64,000 nt of DNA, taken from the NCBI GenBank assembly GCA_026418275.1, contig JAOABQ010000048.1, positions 62,001 through 126,000 on the forward strand, in the 5' to 3' direction. Under the pieces are notes generated by a model. That model saw nothing but the letters and a program-made list of their open reading frames with translations. It was not told where the DNA came from and searched no databases. The translations under genes were made by a program, and so were the position numbers. Positions 53,806 through 63,753 of this stretch are shown one piece after another. Within the stretch, counting starts at the first letter, position 1, and the number at the start of each line of letters is the position of its first letter. This DNA comes from Clostridia bacterium. Its GTDB lineage: Bacteria > Bacillota > Clostridia > Acetivibrionales > DSM-2933.

Positions 53806-56800
53806 TTATCTTATCCGCTTTTTCCGTTGATTTTGTAATAACATCCTGCGATGCTCATAAGTATTTTCTTTATCCATTTTTTTCTCCACCGCTTGCTCAC
53901 CCAATGACTCTTTTTCAATTCTTGCAATCTCGGCAGCAAGGGAGTAAGGGGTTAACTTTTCATATAAGCTTACTGTCGGGATATCAATACCAAATTCCTT
54001 TTTCAGCTTGCTAACTACACTGATCGCGATCAGGGAGTTGCCACCCAGCTCAAAAAAGTTATCGTTCCGTCCTATTTTATCAATCTCCAGCTCATCGCCC
54101 CATATCCCGGCGACTATTTTTTCCTTTTCCGTATAAGGTGGAACATAAGGCGTTGATATGGGAGGTCTTTGACTTAAAGTTTTGCTGTCTGACCGGGGGC
54201 TTTTCTTTTCTGCTTTCTTCCCCAGCTCCTTTATTCGCATACGAAGATCACCTGTTGATACTATAACCTGCTCTTCTACAGATTGGGTAACAACGCGGTG
54301 AAAAACATCAGTGATTTCCTCCGAAGTGATTGCGAATTTATCAAATTCGGCTGTTATATTCCTGTGGCTTTCAGAATAAATCCAGTCAAGATTCATAGAT
54401 AACCATCTTTGGTTATTTGTAAAGCTGCTTTTAACAAATCCATCCAAAAACATGTTGGCTGCAGTATATAACGATAAACCGGCACCGCCAAGAACAGAGG
54501 TGATTGAAGAAACCAATAGAACAAAGTCCGGATTTACCTGCCGGGCAATCTCCGCCAGCAGGGCCGTTCCCTTAATTTTGGCTTCAAACTGCTCCAGGGC
54601 ATCTTTGGCTTCATAATCTGCAAGAAGTTTCACAGCCCGTCCTCCTGTTATTCCTGCGCAGTGAATCACCCCATTCAAGGCGCCAAATTGTTTCTCCCTT
54701 GTGTTAACAAGGGCTTCCAGTTGAGCCGCATCAGCGATATTGGCTTGATGTACAAGCACGTTACCTCCCAGCTCCTCCAACTCAATAATTTTCTTGATTT
54801 GAGAAGAAAAGGGTGAATTGCTCTTTAAGTGTTGCTGCCAGGCAGCACGATCGGGAAAAGGACTGCGTCCGGTCAATATAATATTTGCCTTATAAAATCT
54901 AGCGAGGTATTCAGCAAAAATTAAGCCTAATTTCCCCAAGCCCCCTGTGATCAAATATGTCCCTTTTTCTCTGAATGAACAGCGTTCATGAGGGTTTTTA
55001 CCTAAAGACAGGGGTTGTATTTCCTGGATAAACCGATATGTTTTGCGGTAAGCTATTTCACTTTCCATGGGTTCGGATAAAATCTCTGTAAGAAATTGCT
55101 CCGTGCAGCTTTTATCCCATTGCCAAATATCTATTGTATGGCAGGTTATACCGTTGTACTCTTGAGGTATTGTTTTTGCTAACCCGCAATAAAGTCCACT
55201 ATAAGGATTGACCACATCATTATGCTCTACCTTGTAGGTATTTGTTCCGGCAATCCACAGGGAGGATAAATGGCGGAAGCCTTTGTTTTCCCATGCCTTT
55301 ATGAGATATATCAATGCATCAAACCCGTAGAGCTTCATGTCATCAAACACTTCTGTTTCCCTTGGAAGCCATAGGTATATCAGCTTTTGGGGCATCACTT
55401 TTCTCCCCTTCAAATCATCTAACAAAGCACAATAATCCTCACTGCTGCCTGGAGAAATGGTAAACGTATCCTCTTCTGTCTTTTGGAAGTGCTCACCGCA
55501 AGCAACCGTAATGATATGCTGTTTATTCCTTTTTAAAAGTGATAAAAAAGCTCCAGAAAAATCATCATTCCTGATAAAAACCAGCCATGATTCGGTGTTT
55601 ACAGTCATGGGCGGGGGCGGAGCCGGTGTACGCTTCCAGACCGGCATATAAAACCATTTTGATATGTCGGTATTTTTTTCAATTGTATCAGGCTCTTTCG
55701 GAGTTTCCTTTTCAAAAGCAGCCGGATTTATCCAGTAAGACTGCCTTTCAAATGGATATCCGGGAAGTGGAATCCGCCTGAAATTCAAATTTTCGTAATA
55801 ATCCTTTATTTGAATTGATCCGCCATAGCAAAGATATCTTCCGAATATATATGCTAAATGCTCCCTTTGTTTATTGTGATTTTCACAAGCGCAGATAAGA
55901 GGCAAAATTTCATCTCGACGTTCAGGGCTTATTACAGCTTTTATAGATTTGCTTGTTGCGTTGTTTCCTGCCCCCAGTTCAAGAAACAGGTAGCTTGGTT
56001 CTTCGAGAAGCTGGGCGAATCCTTTGTCCATACTGGTAGGTATAAACCTGACATTTGCCCAATAAGCCGCATTCAATGCATTCTGCTCGGTAATCCATAA
56101 ACCTGTTAATGGATTCATTAAAGGAATTTTGGGAGCCTTCAACCGTATTTCCTTTAAATATAATGTAATAGCGTCAACTATTGCTTTCAGGCCATTCTCA
56201 GATATAGAAGCTATTTCCGAAACAAGGACAATACCTTGTTGTTCAAACAGGCTGCTGTATTCCATTACGATCGATAAGGCTTCCTCCAAAGACATAATAC
56301 CTGCAATACATGCTGCGCTGTATTCACCAAGGCCGCTGCCTATTAAGGCTGACGGGTTTATTCCCTTTTTAATAAGCAATTGTGCAAGGGCATATTCGAA
56401 AGCAAAGAACAAAGGAAAAACATCGCTGATTTTTGGGGTATCCGGATTGTCTTCACATAGAAAGCTGCGGATATCCTTGTTTAATTTTAGCAGAACAATT
56501 TGGGCGCATCTGTCCACTGATTCCTTAAACTGTGGCACCTTTTTATAAAGGTCATAGCCTGCAGTTATATATTGCTCCCCATGATCGGGAAATACAAAAA
56601 CAGCAGGACGGTTTATCTTATCACAATGAATGACAGGTATTTCTTCTCTTTTATCCGGAGATAGTTTGCTTATCATTTCATCTGTGCTTTCACAAACAAT
56701 AAATTGTCGGTATGGAAACATCTTGCGTCCTACATGCAGGGTGTATCCAATTTCACCAGTTGAAGCTTGTTTGTTGCTTAATAAATATTTATGTAAATCC

Positions 56801-58209
56801 TCACATTTCCTTTTAAGGGCAGCTTCCGATCTTGCTGAAAGAAGTAATATCTCTTTCCTGCTTTTCAAGGGGGATGCTTCGTCATCCAATTGCTGCGGGG
56901 GCTCTTCCAAAACAATAAAAGCATTGGTTCCACCGATTCCAAGAGAGTTTACACCTGCTCTTCGAGGTGTTTTTGAATCACTCCATTTTTTAAGTTGGGT
57001 ATTAACATAAAAGGGGGAATTTATAAAATCGATTTTGGGGTTCGGTTCGTTAAAGCTTATTGTGGGAGGAATTTCTTTATTTTTTAATGCCAGTACAGTT
57101 TTTATAACTCCCGTTACACCTGAAGCAGCATCCAAATGTCCGATATTTGTTTTAACAGAGCCTAATGCGCAGTATTGCTTGTAGCGGAAGCCTTCTTCTC
57201 CAAAGAATGATTTTGTAAGTGCTGCTACCTCCACAGGATCTCCATATACCGTTCCGGTGCCATGTGCTTCAACGTAGCTTACAGACTCCGGTGAAACATC
57301 TGCCAAAGCGAGCGCGCGTGTTATCAGTTCTACCTGGCCATCCACACTTGGGGCTGTATATCCAACCTTTTGTGAGCCGTCGTTATTGATGGCTGTACTT
57401 TTTATAACAGCATGAATTGTGTCATTATCCTCTAGGGCTTCAGAAAGCCGTTTTAGTAGGAGGATACCTACGCCATTTCCAAATACAGTACCGCAGCTTT
57501 TCTTATCAAAGGCTCTGCATTTGCCATCCGGTGACATAATTCCACCCTCTTGATAAAAGTAGCCTGTCCGCTGGGGCACATATATGGAGACTCCCCCTGC
57601 TAAAGCCATATCACACTCATAATTTAATAATGCATTACATGCAAAATGAATGGCTACAAGTGAGCTTGAGCAAGCCGTCTGAATATCTACCGCCGGTCCT
57701 TTCAAATTCATATGGTAGGCTACCCTTGTGCTTAGAAAATTCTTATCATTTCCAACCATTACTTCAAAGTCATTTTGCCAGTTAGAATATAACGGGTTTT
57801 TCATAAGGTTAAATAAGAGGTATGTATTCAAGGAGGAGCTTCCATACACCCCTATAGCACCGGAATAGCTCTCAGGAGAGTAGCCTCCATTCTCTAAGGC
57901 ATTCCATGCACACTCCAGAAAAATTCTCTGCTGGGGATCTAAAAGCTTTGCTTCCTTTGGAGAATAACCGAAAAACCCCGCATCAAAACAGTCAATGGAA
58001 TCAATGGTTGATGCTGCCTTAACAAAATTAGGTGCTTTTATATGTTCTTCCGGTACGCCAAGCTTATATAGTTCCTCATCACTAAAAAATCTTATTCCTT
58101 CTTTTCCATCTTTTAAGTTCTGCCAGAAGCTATCAAGATCAGGTGCTCCGGGATAGCGCCCGGACATACCGATGATAGCAATCTCATTTTTAAAATTTTC
58201 GTATTGCAT
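53806..58209 (-). CDS. Type I PKS module KS-AT(inactive)-KR-ACP
   Basis: 1467 aa. KS (about 8-436) with C180 (QTACSSSLVAIH), H316 (EAHGTGT), H358 (NIGHLDAASG). AT-like region (about 535-830) with GSGLGEY (624-630) instead of GHSxGE, so G626 replaces the catalytic Ser; PDHGEQY stands in for GQGxQ, and the small subdomain with the His is deleted. KR (about 850-1325) looks competent: TGGLGKLGL NADPH motif (1088-1096), Ser in LLVSSITS, Y1248 and N1252 in LYTAANMFLD. ACP (about 1362-1432) with S1391 (LGGNSLI). The basic helical C-terminus (ENTYEHRRMLLQNQRKKR) could dock to the next PKS. It lies 15 bp upstream of the second PKS gene and 163 bp after the NRPS gene. Confidence 0.93.
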   Translation of the reverse strand: MQYENFKNEIAIIGMSGRYPGAPDLDSFWQNLKDGKEGIRFFSDEELYKLGVPEEHIKAPNFVKAASTIDSIDCFDAGFFGYSPKEAKLLDPQQRIFLECAWNALENGGYSPESYSGAIGVYGSSSLNTYLLFNLMKNPLYSNWQNDFEVMVGNDKNFLSTRVAYHMNLKGPAVDIQTACSSSLVAIHFACNALLNYECDMALAGGVSIYVPQRTGYFYQEGGIMSPDGKCRAFDKKSCGTVFGNGVGILLLKRLSEALEDNDTIHAVIKSTAINNDGSQKVGYTAPSVDGQVELITRALALADVSPESVSYVEAHGTGTVYGDPVEVAALTKSFFGEEGFRYKQYCALGSVKTNIGHLDAASGVTGVIKTVLALKNKEIPPTISFNEPNPKIDFINSPFYVNTQLKKWSDSKTPRRAGVNSLGIGGTNAFIVLEEPPQQLDDEASPLKSRKEILLLSARSEAALKRKCEDLHKYLLSNKQASTGEIGYTLHVGRKMFPYRQFIVCESTDEMISKLSPDKREEIPVIHCDKINRPAVFVFPDHGEQYITAGYDLYKKVPQFKESVDRCAQIVLLKLNKDIRSFLCEDNPDTPKISDVFPLFFAFEYALAQLLIKKGINPSALIGSGLGEYSAACIAGIMSLEEALSIVMEYSSLFEQQGIVLVSEIASISENGLKAIVDAITLYLKEIRLKAPKIPLMNPLTGLWITEQNALNAAYWANVRFIPTSMDKGFAQLLEEPSYLFLELGAGNNATSKSIKAVISPERRDEILPLICACENHNKQREHLAYIFGRYLCYGGSIQIKDYYENLNFRRIPLPGYPFERQSYWINPAAFEKETPKEPDTIEKNTDISKWFYMPVWKRTPAPPPPMTVNTESWLVFIRNDDFSGAFLSLLKRNKQHIITVACGEHFQKTEEDTFTISPGSSEDYCALLDDLKGRKVMPQKLIYLWLPRETEVFDDMKLYGFDALIYLIKAWENKGFRHLSSLWIAGTNTYKVEHNDVVNPYSGLYCGLAKTIPQEYNGITCHTIDIWQWDKSCTEQFLTEILSEPMESEIAYRKTYRFIQEIQPLSLGKNPHERCSFREKGTYLITGGLGKLGLIFAEYLARFYKANIILTGRSPFPDRAAWQQHLKSNSPFSSQIKKIIELEELGGNVLVHQANIADAAQLEALVNTREKQFGALNGVIHCAGITGGRAVKLLADYEAKDALEQFEAKIKGTALLAEIARQVNPDFVLLVSSITSVLGGAGLSLYTAANMFLDGFVKSSFTNNQRWLSMNLDWIYSESHRNITAEFDKFAITSEEITDVFHRVVTQSVEEQVIVSTGDLRMRIKELGKKAEKKSPRSDSKTLSQRPPISTPYVPPYTEKEKIVAGIWGDELEIDKIGRNDNFFELGGNSLIAISVVSKLKKEFGIDIPTVSLYEKLTPYSLAAEIARIEKESLGEQAVEKKMDKENTYEHRRMLLQNQRKKRIR

Positions 58210-58372
58210 TTTTGCTCTCCTCTATTGTATATTGAACGCACTATGTTTTTTATATAGGGCACTTCAATTACCTTAATTTCTACCGCAACAAGCAATTATT
58301 CCATGAAAATTTCTCAGTGCGATTTATATAAATTGCTTTATGCAGTCCCAAGCCTGCAGTCCAGCTACGCTG

Positions 58373-61300
58373 CTAAACCTTGGGCGTTCTCATTCTGCGC
58401 TGCCGTACTTCCATTTGTTTTTTAGCTCTGCTGAGCCCTTCAGTTATTCCACTTCTATCATTTTCCTTAAATGATCCGGAGATATATCTTGCCAGGTCAT
58501 TAACCGTGGTATATTCAAACAAAATAAAAATGGGTATATTGGTTTTAAACTGATGATTGATTTTGTCTTGCACTTCGGGCATTAGTAAGGAGTGACCGCC
58601 CAGATCAAAGAAATTATCGTATATGCTGATTTTATCTACCTTCAATACCTGCCTCCATATTTCTGCTATCTGTTCCTCGTACCGGCCTTTTGGAACGACA
58701 TATTTACCGGACTCTGAAGTGGCTGAAGGTGCTGGAAGCAGCTTATAATCTATCTTGCCGTTTGGTGTCAAAGGAATGCTTTCCAGTTTAATAACATGTG
58801 CCGGCAACATATACTCAGGAAGTTCCTTTGAAAGAAAGTGGCGGATTTCACTCGTTGTAGGTTGAGGTAAACCCGGGTGAGCAATAATATAGGCAACAAT
58901 CCTTTTATCATCCGGCTGAAAGTTATAGGTGGTTACAATACAATCCTTGACAGCCTCATGTTTTAAGATTAATGTTTCTATTTCACCTAATTCAATTCTG
59001 TGACCGCGTATTTTTATTTGAAAATCATTTCTTCCGATTAATTCAATATTTCCATTGGGAAGAAAGCGTGCCAAATCGCCGGATTTATAGAGCCTGCTGC
59101 CTTTGGCCGCTGCAAACGGATTGGGAATAAATACTTGACTGGTTACTTCCGGGAGGTTTAAGTATCCCCTTGCCACGCCTAAACCGCCAATATATATTTC
59201 ACCCTTCACTCCAATAGGGCATGGCTGAAGATTTTCATCCAGAATATAGATTTCAGTATTTGCAATAGGCCTTCCGATTGAAACGGAGCCCCGGGTGTTT
59301 TTACGCACCTCATAGCTGGTTGAATATACGGTAGTTTCTGTCGGGCCATATTGATTCAATAGACGGGCATTGCAATTCTTTCTTATTTTATTGGCCAGCT
59401 CAACAGGCAAAATTTCTCCTCCGGCGATATAGGTATGCACAGTCTGAAGCACTTCAAAAGCACTCTCATTTTGTAATATGTGCCGTAAAAGGGCAGGTGT
59501 GCATTGCACGATTTCAGGCTTGTATTTTTCCGCCTGGCTGAAAAAGCTGGTGTCGCCTGTATCCAATGCTGCATGCTCGGATAAAAATAAAACCCTGAAC
59601 CCCCTGGTTAAGCTCCACCACAAATCTAAAACAGATATGTCAAAAGCAATATTGTTAAGGGATGTCACTGTAGCTGCAGAATAACATCCTATGGTTTCGT
59701 CCATTCCATTCATGAAGTTCACGACATTCCCTTGTTCTACCATAACGCCTTTAGGCAGTCCTGTGGATCCGGATGTGTAAAGGATATATGCCAGATTTCC
59801 GGAACTTCCGGATCGTGCAGGGTTTACAGAAGGATAGGCCGATATCTCTTCTTTATCAGCATCAATTACTTTTCCTGCATAGCCTTCAAAAACATTCAAA
59901 TAACGTTCTTGCGTAATTACAATATGAGTGGAAGAATCCTCCAATATCCAGTTGATTCGGTTTTTGGGCAAGGAAGGGTTCAAAGGCAGATATGCCCCTC
60001 CCGCTTTCATTATTGCGAGAAGAATTACAATTAATTCAGGTGTTCTGGCCAGCATGACTCCTACTAAGGTTTCAGAACCAACGCCTGCGGCTTTTAAATA
60101 ATGCGCCCATTGATTTACCCGGCTATTAAGATCTGCATAGCTGATTACCGTATTTTCAAAAACAACAGCCTCTTTGTCCGATTGTATTTCTACCTGTTTT
60201 TCAAAAAGTGACGGGATGGTTTCTTTTGAAGAAGGCTTTTCCGTTTGATTCCAGGCATATACTGTTTTTTTATATTCACCCTCGGGCATTATCTGTATTT
60301 TGTATATTGGCTGACCCGGATTTAACGATAATTCTTCCAGCACTTTATTAAAATAGCAGATGAACCTTCTGATTGTTGATGGCTTAAATAATTGGGTATT
60401 ATATTGGAAGGCGGCAAATAATGTACCTTTTGATTCTCCCATCTGTAAATTGAGATCAAACTGGGTTGACTTGTTCTTAATGGGATGAAGAGCTACATTT
60501 AGCTCTCCAAGCACAGCTTGGGCTTCGGGACGGTTTAAGGCAAAAGGAACCAGATCTATACCTTCGATCTGTGGACTCTGTTGGTACGCAAACATAACCT
60601 GGAATACGGGAGAGGTGCTGGGGTCTTTTTCAATATGTAATTTTTCTCTCAGCATAGGAAAAGGATATGTTTGTTTTTCCAGGGCATGAACAACATTTTG
60701 GCTGACCGTCTTAATAATTTCCTGAAAACCTGAGGATTTGTCCAGCTTTGTCCGCATTACAACAGGATTCACAAAATAGCCGAGCAAGTTTGAATATTCG
60801 GCTTTATGGCGGCCTGTTGCCGGAGTTCCAAGTATTATGTCCTGCTGTCCTGTAATTCGGAATAAAAATATTTTAAATGCGGCTAAAAGTGTCATATACA
60901 TTGTTACGCCGGAATCACCGGCAATTTTTTTCAACCTTTCGGTAATCTCCGGAGCTATTGTAAACTCCTTGACAGATCCCTTGAAGGATTGTATTGGCGG
61001 TCTTGGATAATCAAAAGGTAAAGCCATGACAGGCAATGGGCCTGCTAGCTCTTTTCTCCAAAATTCCAGATCTTCCTTACCTTTTTCCGACTCCAAATAG
61101 TCATTTTGTTCTTGAACGTACAATAAATACTGGCTTTGGAGTGATTGCAGCTCTACAGGCTTTTTATTTATAAGACAGGTATAAACCTTGCCAATTTCAT
61201 TGAATAATATAGAAAGCGACCAGAAATCTGAAATAATGTGATGAATAGTCAGCAGGAGGATTTGTTTGTTCTCACAGCCCTGATACAAACGAATACGGAA

Positions 61301-63703
61301 AAGCACGTCGTTTTTTAAATCAAACGGCTTATGGGCCTCCGTTCTTATGAGCTTGTCCACCTCCAGCTTGCTTAAACCCTGCACATCTATTTGTTTAAAA
61401 TCGATTTTTGCCTCATCGGATATGAACTGAACCATTTTATTATCCTTTAATCCGAAGGTTGTGCGTAAGGCGGGATGACGCTTTGCCAGAACTTCGAAAA
61501 CTTCTTTTAAAACCGGAATATCTATCGGTACATTTACATTAACCGCATAATATAAATTGTATGCTGAATTTTTCGGATCCAGCCTTTGCAAATATAACAG
61601 TGCCTGCTGCCCATACGAAAGGGGGCCTGAAGAAAGGCAAATCTCTTCTTGGGAAGGCGGTAGCTGTTCTTTTTTATTTAAGATGATCTCCTCTGCAATT
61701 GCTTTTAGGCTGCTGTCTGTTAAAAGCCGCTGCAAAGAGATGGTCACATTCAACTCAGACTCCACCAAGTGTTGAAACTCAACTGCGCGTACGGAATCAA
61801 GTCCATACTGAAGCAAGGGTGTATCTTTTAATATCCTCTCCTTTGAAATATTTAAAATCAGGGATGCTTTATTTTCCAAATATTCAATCAATAAACCGGA
61901 TTTATATTCCAAAGTAATGCCTGGATCTGCCAGATATTCAGAGACCGATAAGGAAGTCACTTCCTCCGGACCATTTCCGCCCTGGTTGGCTTCGGATAAT
62001 TTTTCTCTTGAAATGGGAGACAGCTGATTTGCAAGGTAGGCTTTTTTGCAGGAAAAACGGCAAATCTTGCCGCTGGAGGTTTTTATTATAGATTTTCTGG
62101 GCAGCAGGACGATATCATATGGCTGCACCTGATATTCTTCCATAACAGCCTTTCTGATTTTGTCTATAACCAGATCCCAATCTTCGCTGCTTCGTTTGGA
62201 TACCTCCTGGGTTATTACCAAGCGCTCTTCCCCATCCACATCCACTGAAAAAACGGCTCCTGCATTTACCGATAATGAGGCATGCACTTTTTCAACGGTT
62301 GCTTCAATATCCTGAGGATAATAATTGCGCCCGCGAATGATTATCAAATCCTTCAAACGTCCTGCAACATATAATTCACCCTCATGAATATACCCTAAAT
62401 CCCCTGTTCGTAGAAAAGGACCTTCATTTGTATCTTTAGTGTACGCATGAAAGGTTGTTTTCGTTAATTCTTCTTTTCCCCAATAGCCTTGTGCCACGCT
62501 ATCGCCCTTAACCCATATTTCACCGATTTCATCCTGGCTGCAGGCCGTAAATGTTTCGGGATTAACGATTGAAACTTTTTGATCCTTTACGGGAGAACCG
62601 TTACTTACCAATATTTTTCCGTTTTCCATTACGGGAATAACCTTTGATTTTTCTAAACTTTTTTTATCTATTGTATGTGTTTTTACCGGTTCGGACAGCT
62701 TTTTCCCCGAAACAATCAGGGTTGCTTCTGCCAGGCCATAGCAGGGATAAAAAGCGGATGAATTGAAGCCTGCCGGAGCAAATGTTTGAGCAAAGCGTTC
62801 CATGGTTTCGAACCTTACCGGTTCAGCACCGTTAAATGCAGTTTTCCAGGAGCTTAAGTCAAGACTTTCTATTGTAGCTTTGGAGACTCTGCGGATACAA
62901 AGTTCATAAGCGAAGTTATTGCCTCCGCTTGTGGTTGCTTTAGAGTTGGAAATTGTTTCAAGCCAAAATGCAGGATTTTTTATGAAGCTTAAAGGAGACA
63001 TCAAAATAACAGGGAACCCGCCATATAAAGGCTGCAGGATACCACCAATCAGCCCCATATCATGATAGGGAGGCAGCCAGATCACTCCACGGCTTTCATC
63101 ATTATGACCAAAACAGGTATAGATATGCTGCAAATTATGGATTAGATTTTTATGGGTTAAGATGACACCTTTTGGGGTAGACGTTGAACCTGAAGTATAT
63201 TGCAGAAAAGCCGGATCAGTTCCTGTAATCCGTGTTGGTTTAAAACTACTGCGATCCAGGTTTGGTAAATCATCAATGGCAATCAAATGGGAAGACTTCA
63301 ATGGTGACAGCGAATCGGAATATTCTTTAATCACTCTTTTGGTACTTTTATCTGTAAGCACGATGGTTGCCTGTGAATCGACAATCACATCATCCAAACG
63401 CTGCAATGCAGAGTTCATATTGGGTGGATAAAGCGGTACGGGTGTAATTCCGGCATATAAACAGCCAAAGAATGCTTCAATATATCCTAAGCCCGGAGAA
63501 ATCAGAATCAAAGCTCTTGCCGGTATTTTTGCCACATTCTGCATATAGCCTGCCAAAGCGGCAGCTCTATTTCTTAACTCCCGATAGGTTAATGATTCTT
63601 CCCCTTTTTTACCGCTTGATAAAAAAGTATATAATATCTCATCAGGTTTTTGCTCTATCCGCTTCTCGATTAGTTCTATTAATGTACTTGCTGTGTATTC
63701 CAT
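58373..63703 (-). CDS. Lipo-initiating NRPS: FAAL-ACP-C-A-PCP
   Basis: 1776 aa from ATG at 63703 with AAAGGAG about 10 nt upstream; GTG at 63712 is too close to it. Positions below count from that GTG (subtract 3 for the ATG start). FAAL (1-590): YTSGSTSTPKGVILTH, WLPPYHDMGLIGGILQPLYG, FNGAEPVR, GRNYYPQDIEATVE. ACP (605-680) S640 (YGLDSVRA). C (695-1130) HHIISD (824-829). A (1165-1660): LYTSGSTGLPKGVMVEQ, FDIS (1357-1360), NQYGPTETT, GRNDFQIKIRGHRIELGEIE, NGKIDYK. PCP (1675-1745) S1708 (LGGHSLL). It activates a fatty acid as acyl-AMP, loads it on the ACP, and acylates one amino acid on the PCP. Specificity code read by hand: DILCIGQVY(K), weakly glycine-like. A basic C-terminal helix (SRAKKQMEVRQRRM) may dock to the first PKS. 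Confidence 0.95.
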   Translation of the reverse strand: MEYTASTLIELIEKRIEQKPDEILYTFLSSGKKGEESLTYRELRNRAAALAGYMQNVAKIPARALILISPGLGYIEAFFGCLYAGITPVPLYPPNMNSALQRLDDVIVDSQATIVLTDKSTKRVIKEYSDSLSPLKSSHLIAIDDLPNLDRSSFKPTRITGTDPAFLQYTSGSTSTPKGVILTHKNLIHNLQHIYTCFGHNDESRGVIWLPPYHDMGLIGGILQPLYGGFPVILMSPLSFIKNPAFWLETISNSKATTSGGNNFAYELCIRRVSKATIESLDLSSWKTAFNGAEPVRFETMERFAQTFAPAGFNSSAFYPCYGLAEATLIVSGKKLSEPVKTHTIDKKSLEKSKVIPVMENGKILVSNGSPVKDQKVSIVNPETFTACSQDEIGEIWVKGDSVAQGYWGKEELTKTTFHAYTKDTNEGPFLRTGDLGYIHEGELYVAGRLKDLIIIRGRNYYPQDIEATVEKVHASLSVNAGAVFSVDVDGEERLVITQEVSKRSSEDWDLVIDKIRKAVMEEYQVQPYDIVLLPRKSIIKTSSGKICRFSCKKAYLANQLSPISREKLSEANQGGNGPEEVTSLSVSEYLADPGITLEYKSGLLIEYLENKASLILNISKERILKDTPLLQYGLDSVRAVEFQHLVESELNVTISLQRLLTDSSLKAIAEEIILNKKEQLPPSQEEICLSSGPLSYGQQALLYLQRLDPKNSAYNLYYAVNVNVPIDIPVLKEVFEVLAKRHPALRTTFGLKDNKMVQFISDEAKIDFKQIDVQGLSKLEVDKLIRTEAHKPFDLKNDVLFRIRLYQGCENKQILLLTIHHIISDFWSLSILFNEIGKVYTCLINKKPVELQSLQSQYLLYVQEQNDYLESEKGKEDLEFWRKELAGPLPVMALPFDYPRPPIQSFKGSVKEFTIAPEITERLKKIAGDSGVTMYMTLLAAFKIFLFRITGQQDIILGTPATGRHKAEYSNLLGYFVNPVVMRTKLDKSSGFQEIIKTVSQNVVHALEKQTYPFPMLREKLHIEKDPSTSPVFQVMFAYQQSPQIEGIDLVPFALNRPEAQAVLGELNVALHPIKNKSTQFDLNLQMGESKGTLFAAFQYNTQLFKPSTIRRFICYFNKVLEELSLNPGQPIYKIQIMPEGEYKKTVYAWNQTEKPSSKETIPSLFEKQVEIQSDKEAVVFENTVISYADLNSRVNQWAHYLKAAGVGSETLVGVMLARTPELIVILLAIMKAGGAYLPLNPSLPKNRINWILEDSSTHIVITQERYLNVFEGYAGKVIDADKEEISAYPSVNPARSGSSGNLAYILYTSGSTGLPKGVMVEQGNVVNFMNGMDETIGCYSAATVTSLNNIAFDISVLDLWWSLTRGFRVLFLSEHAALDTGDTSFFSQAEKYKPEIVQCTPALLRHILQNESAFEVLQTVHTYIAGGEILPVELANKIRKNCNARLLNQYGPTETTVYSTSYEVRKNTRGSVSIGRPIANTEIYILDENLQPCPIGVKGEIYIGGLGVARGYLNLPEVTSQVFIPNPFAAAKGSRLYKSGDLARFLPNGNIELIGRNDFQIKIRGHRIELGEIETLILKHEAVKDCIVTTYNFQPDDKRIVAYIIAHPGLPQPTTSEIRHFLSKELPEYMLPAHVIKLESIPLTPNGKIDYKLLPAPSATSESGKYVVPKGRYEEQIAEIWRQVLKVDKISIYDNFFDLGGHSLLMPEVQDKINHQFKTNIPIFILFEYTTVNDLARYISGSFKENDRSGITEGLSRAKKQMEVRQRRMRTPKV

Positions 63704-63753
63704 TTTATGCACTCTCCTTTCTCTATTTTAATTATCTGTGTTGAAACAGTATT

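Noticed and set aside
53806..58209. S625 in GSGLG as a working AT nucleophile
   Set aside because: In the GxSxG elbow the Ser must occupy the middle position; here Ser holds the usual His position and Gly the Ser position, and the His-bearing subdomain is also gone.
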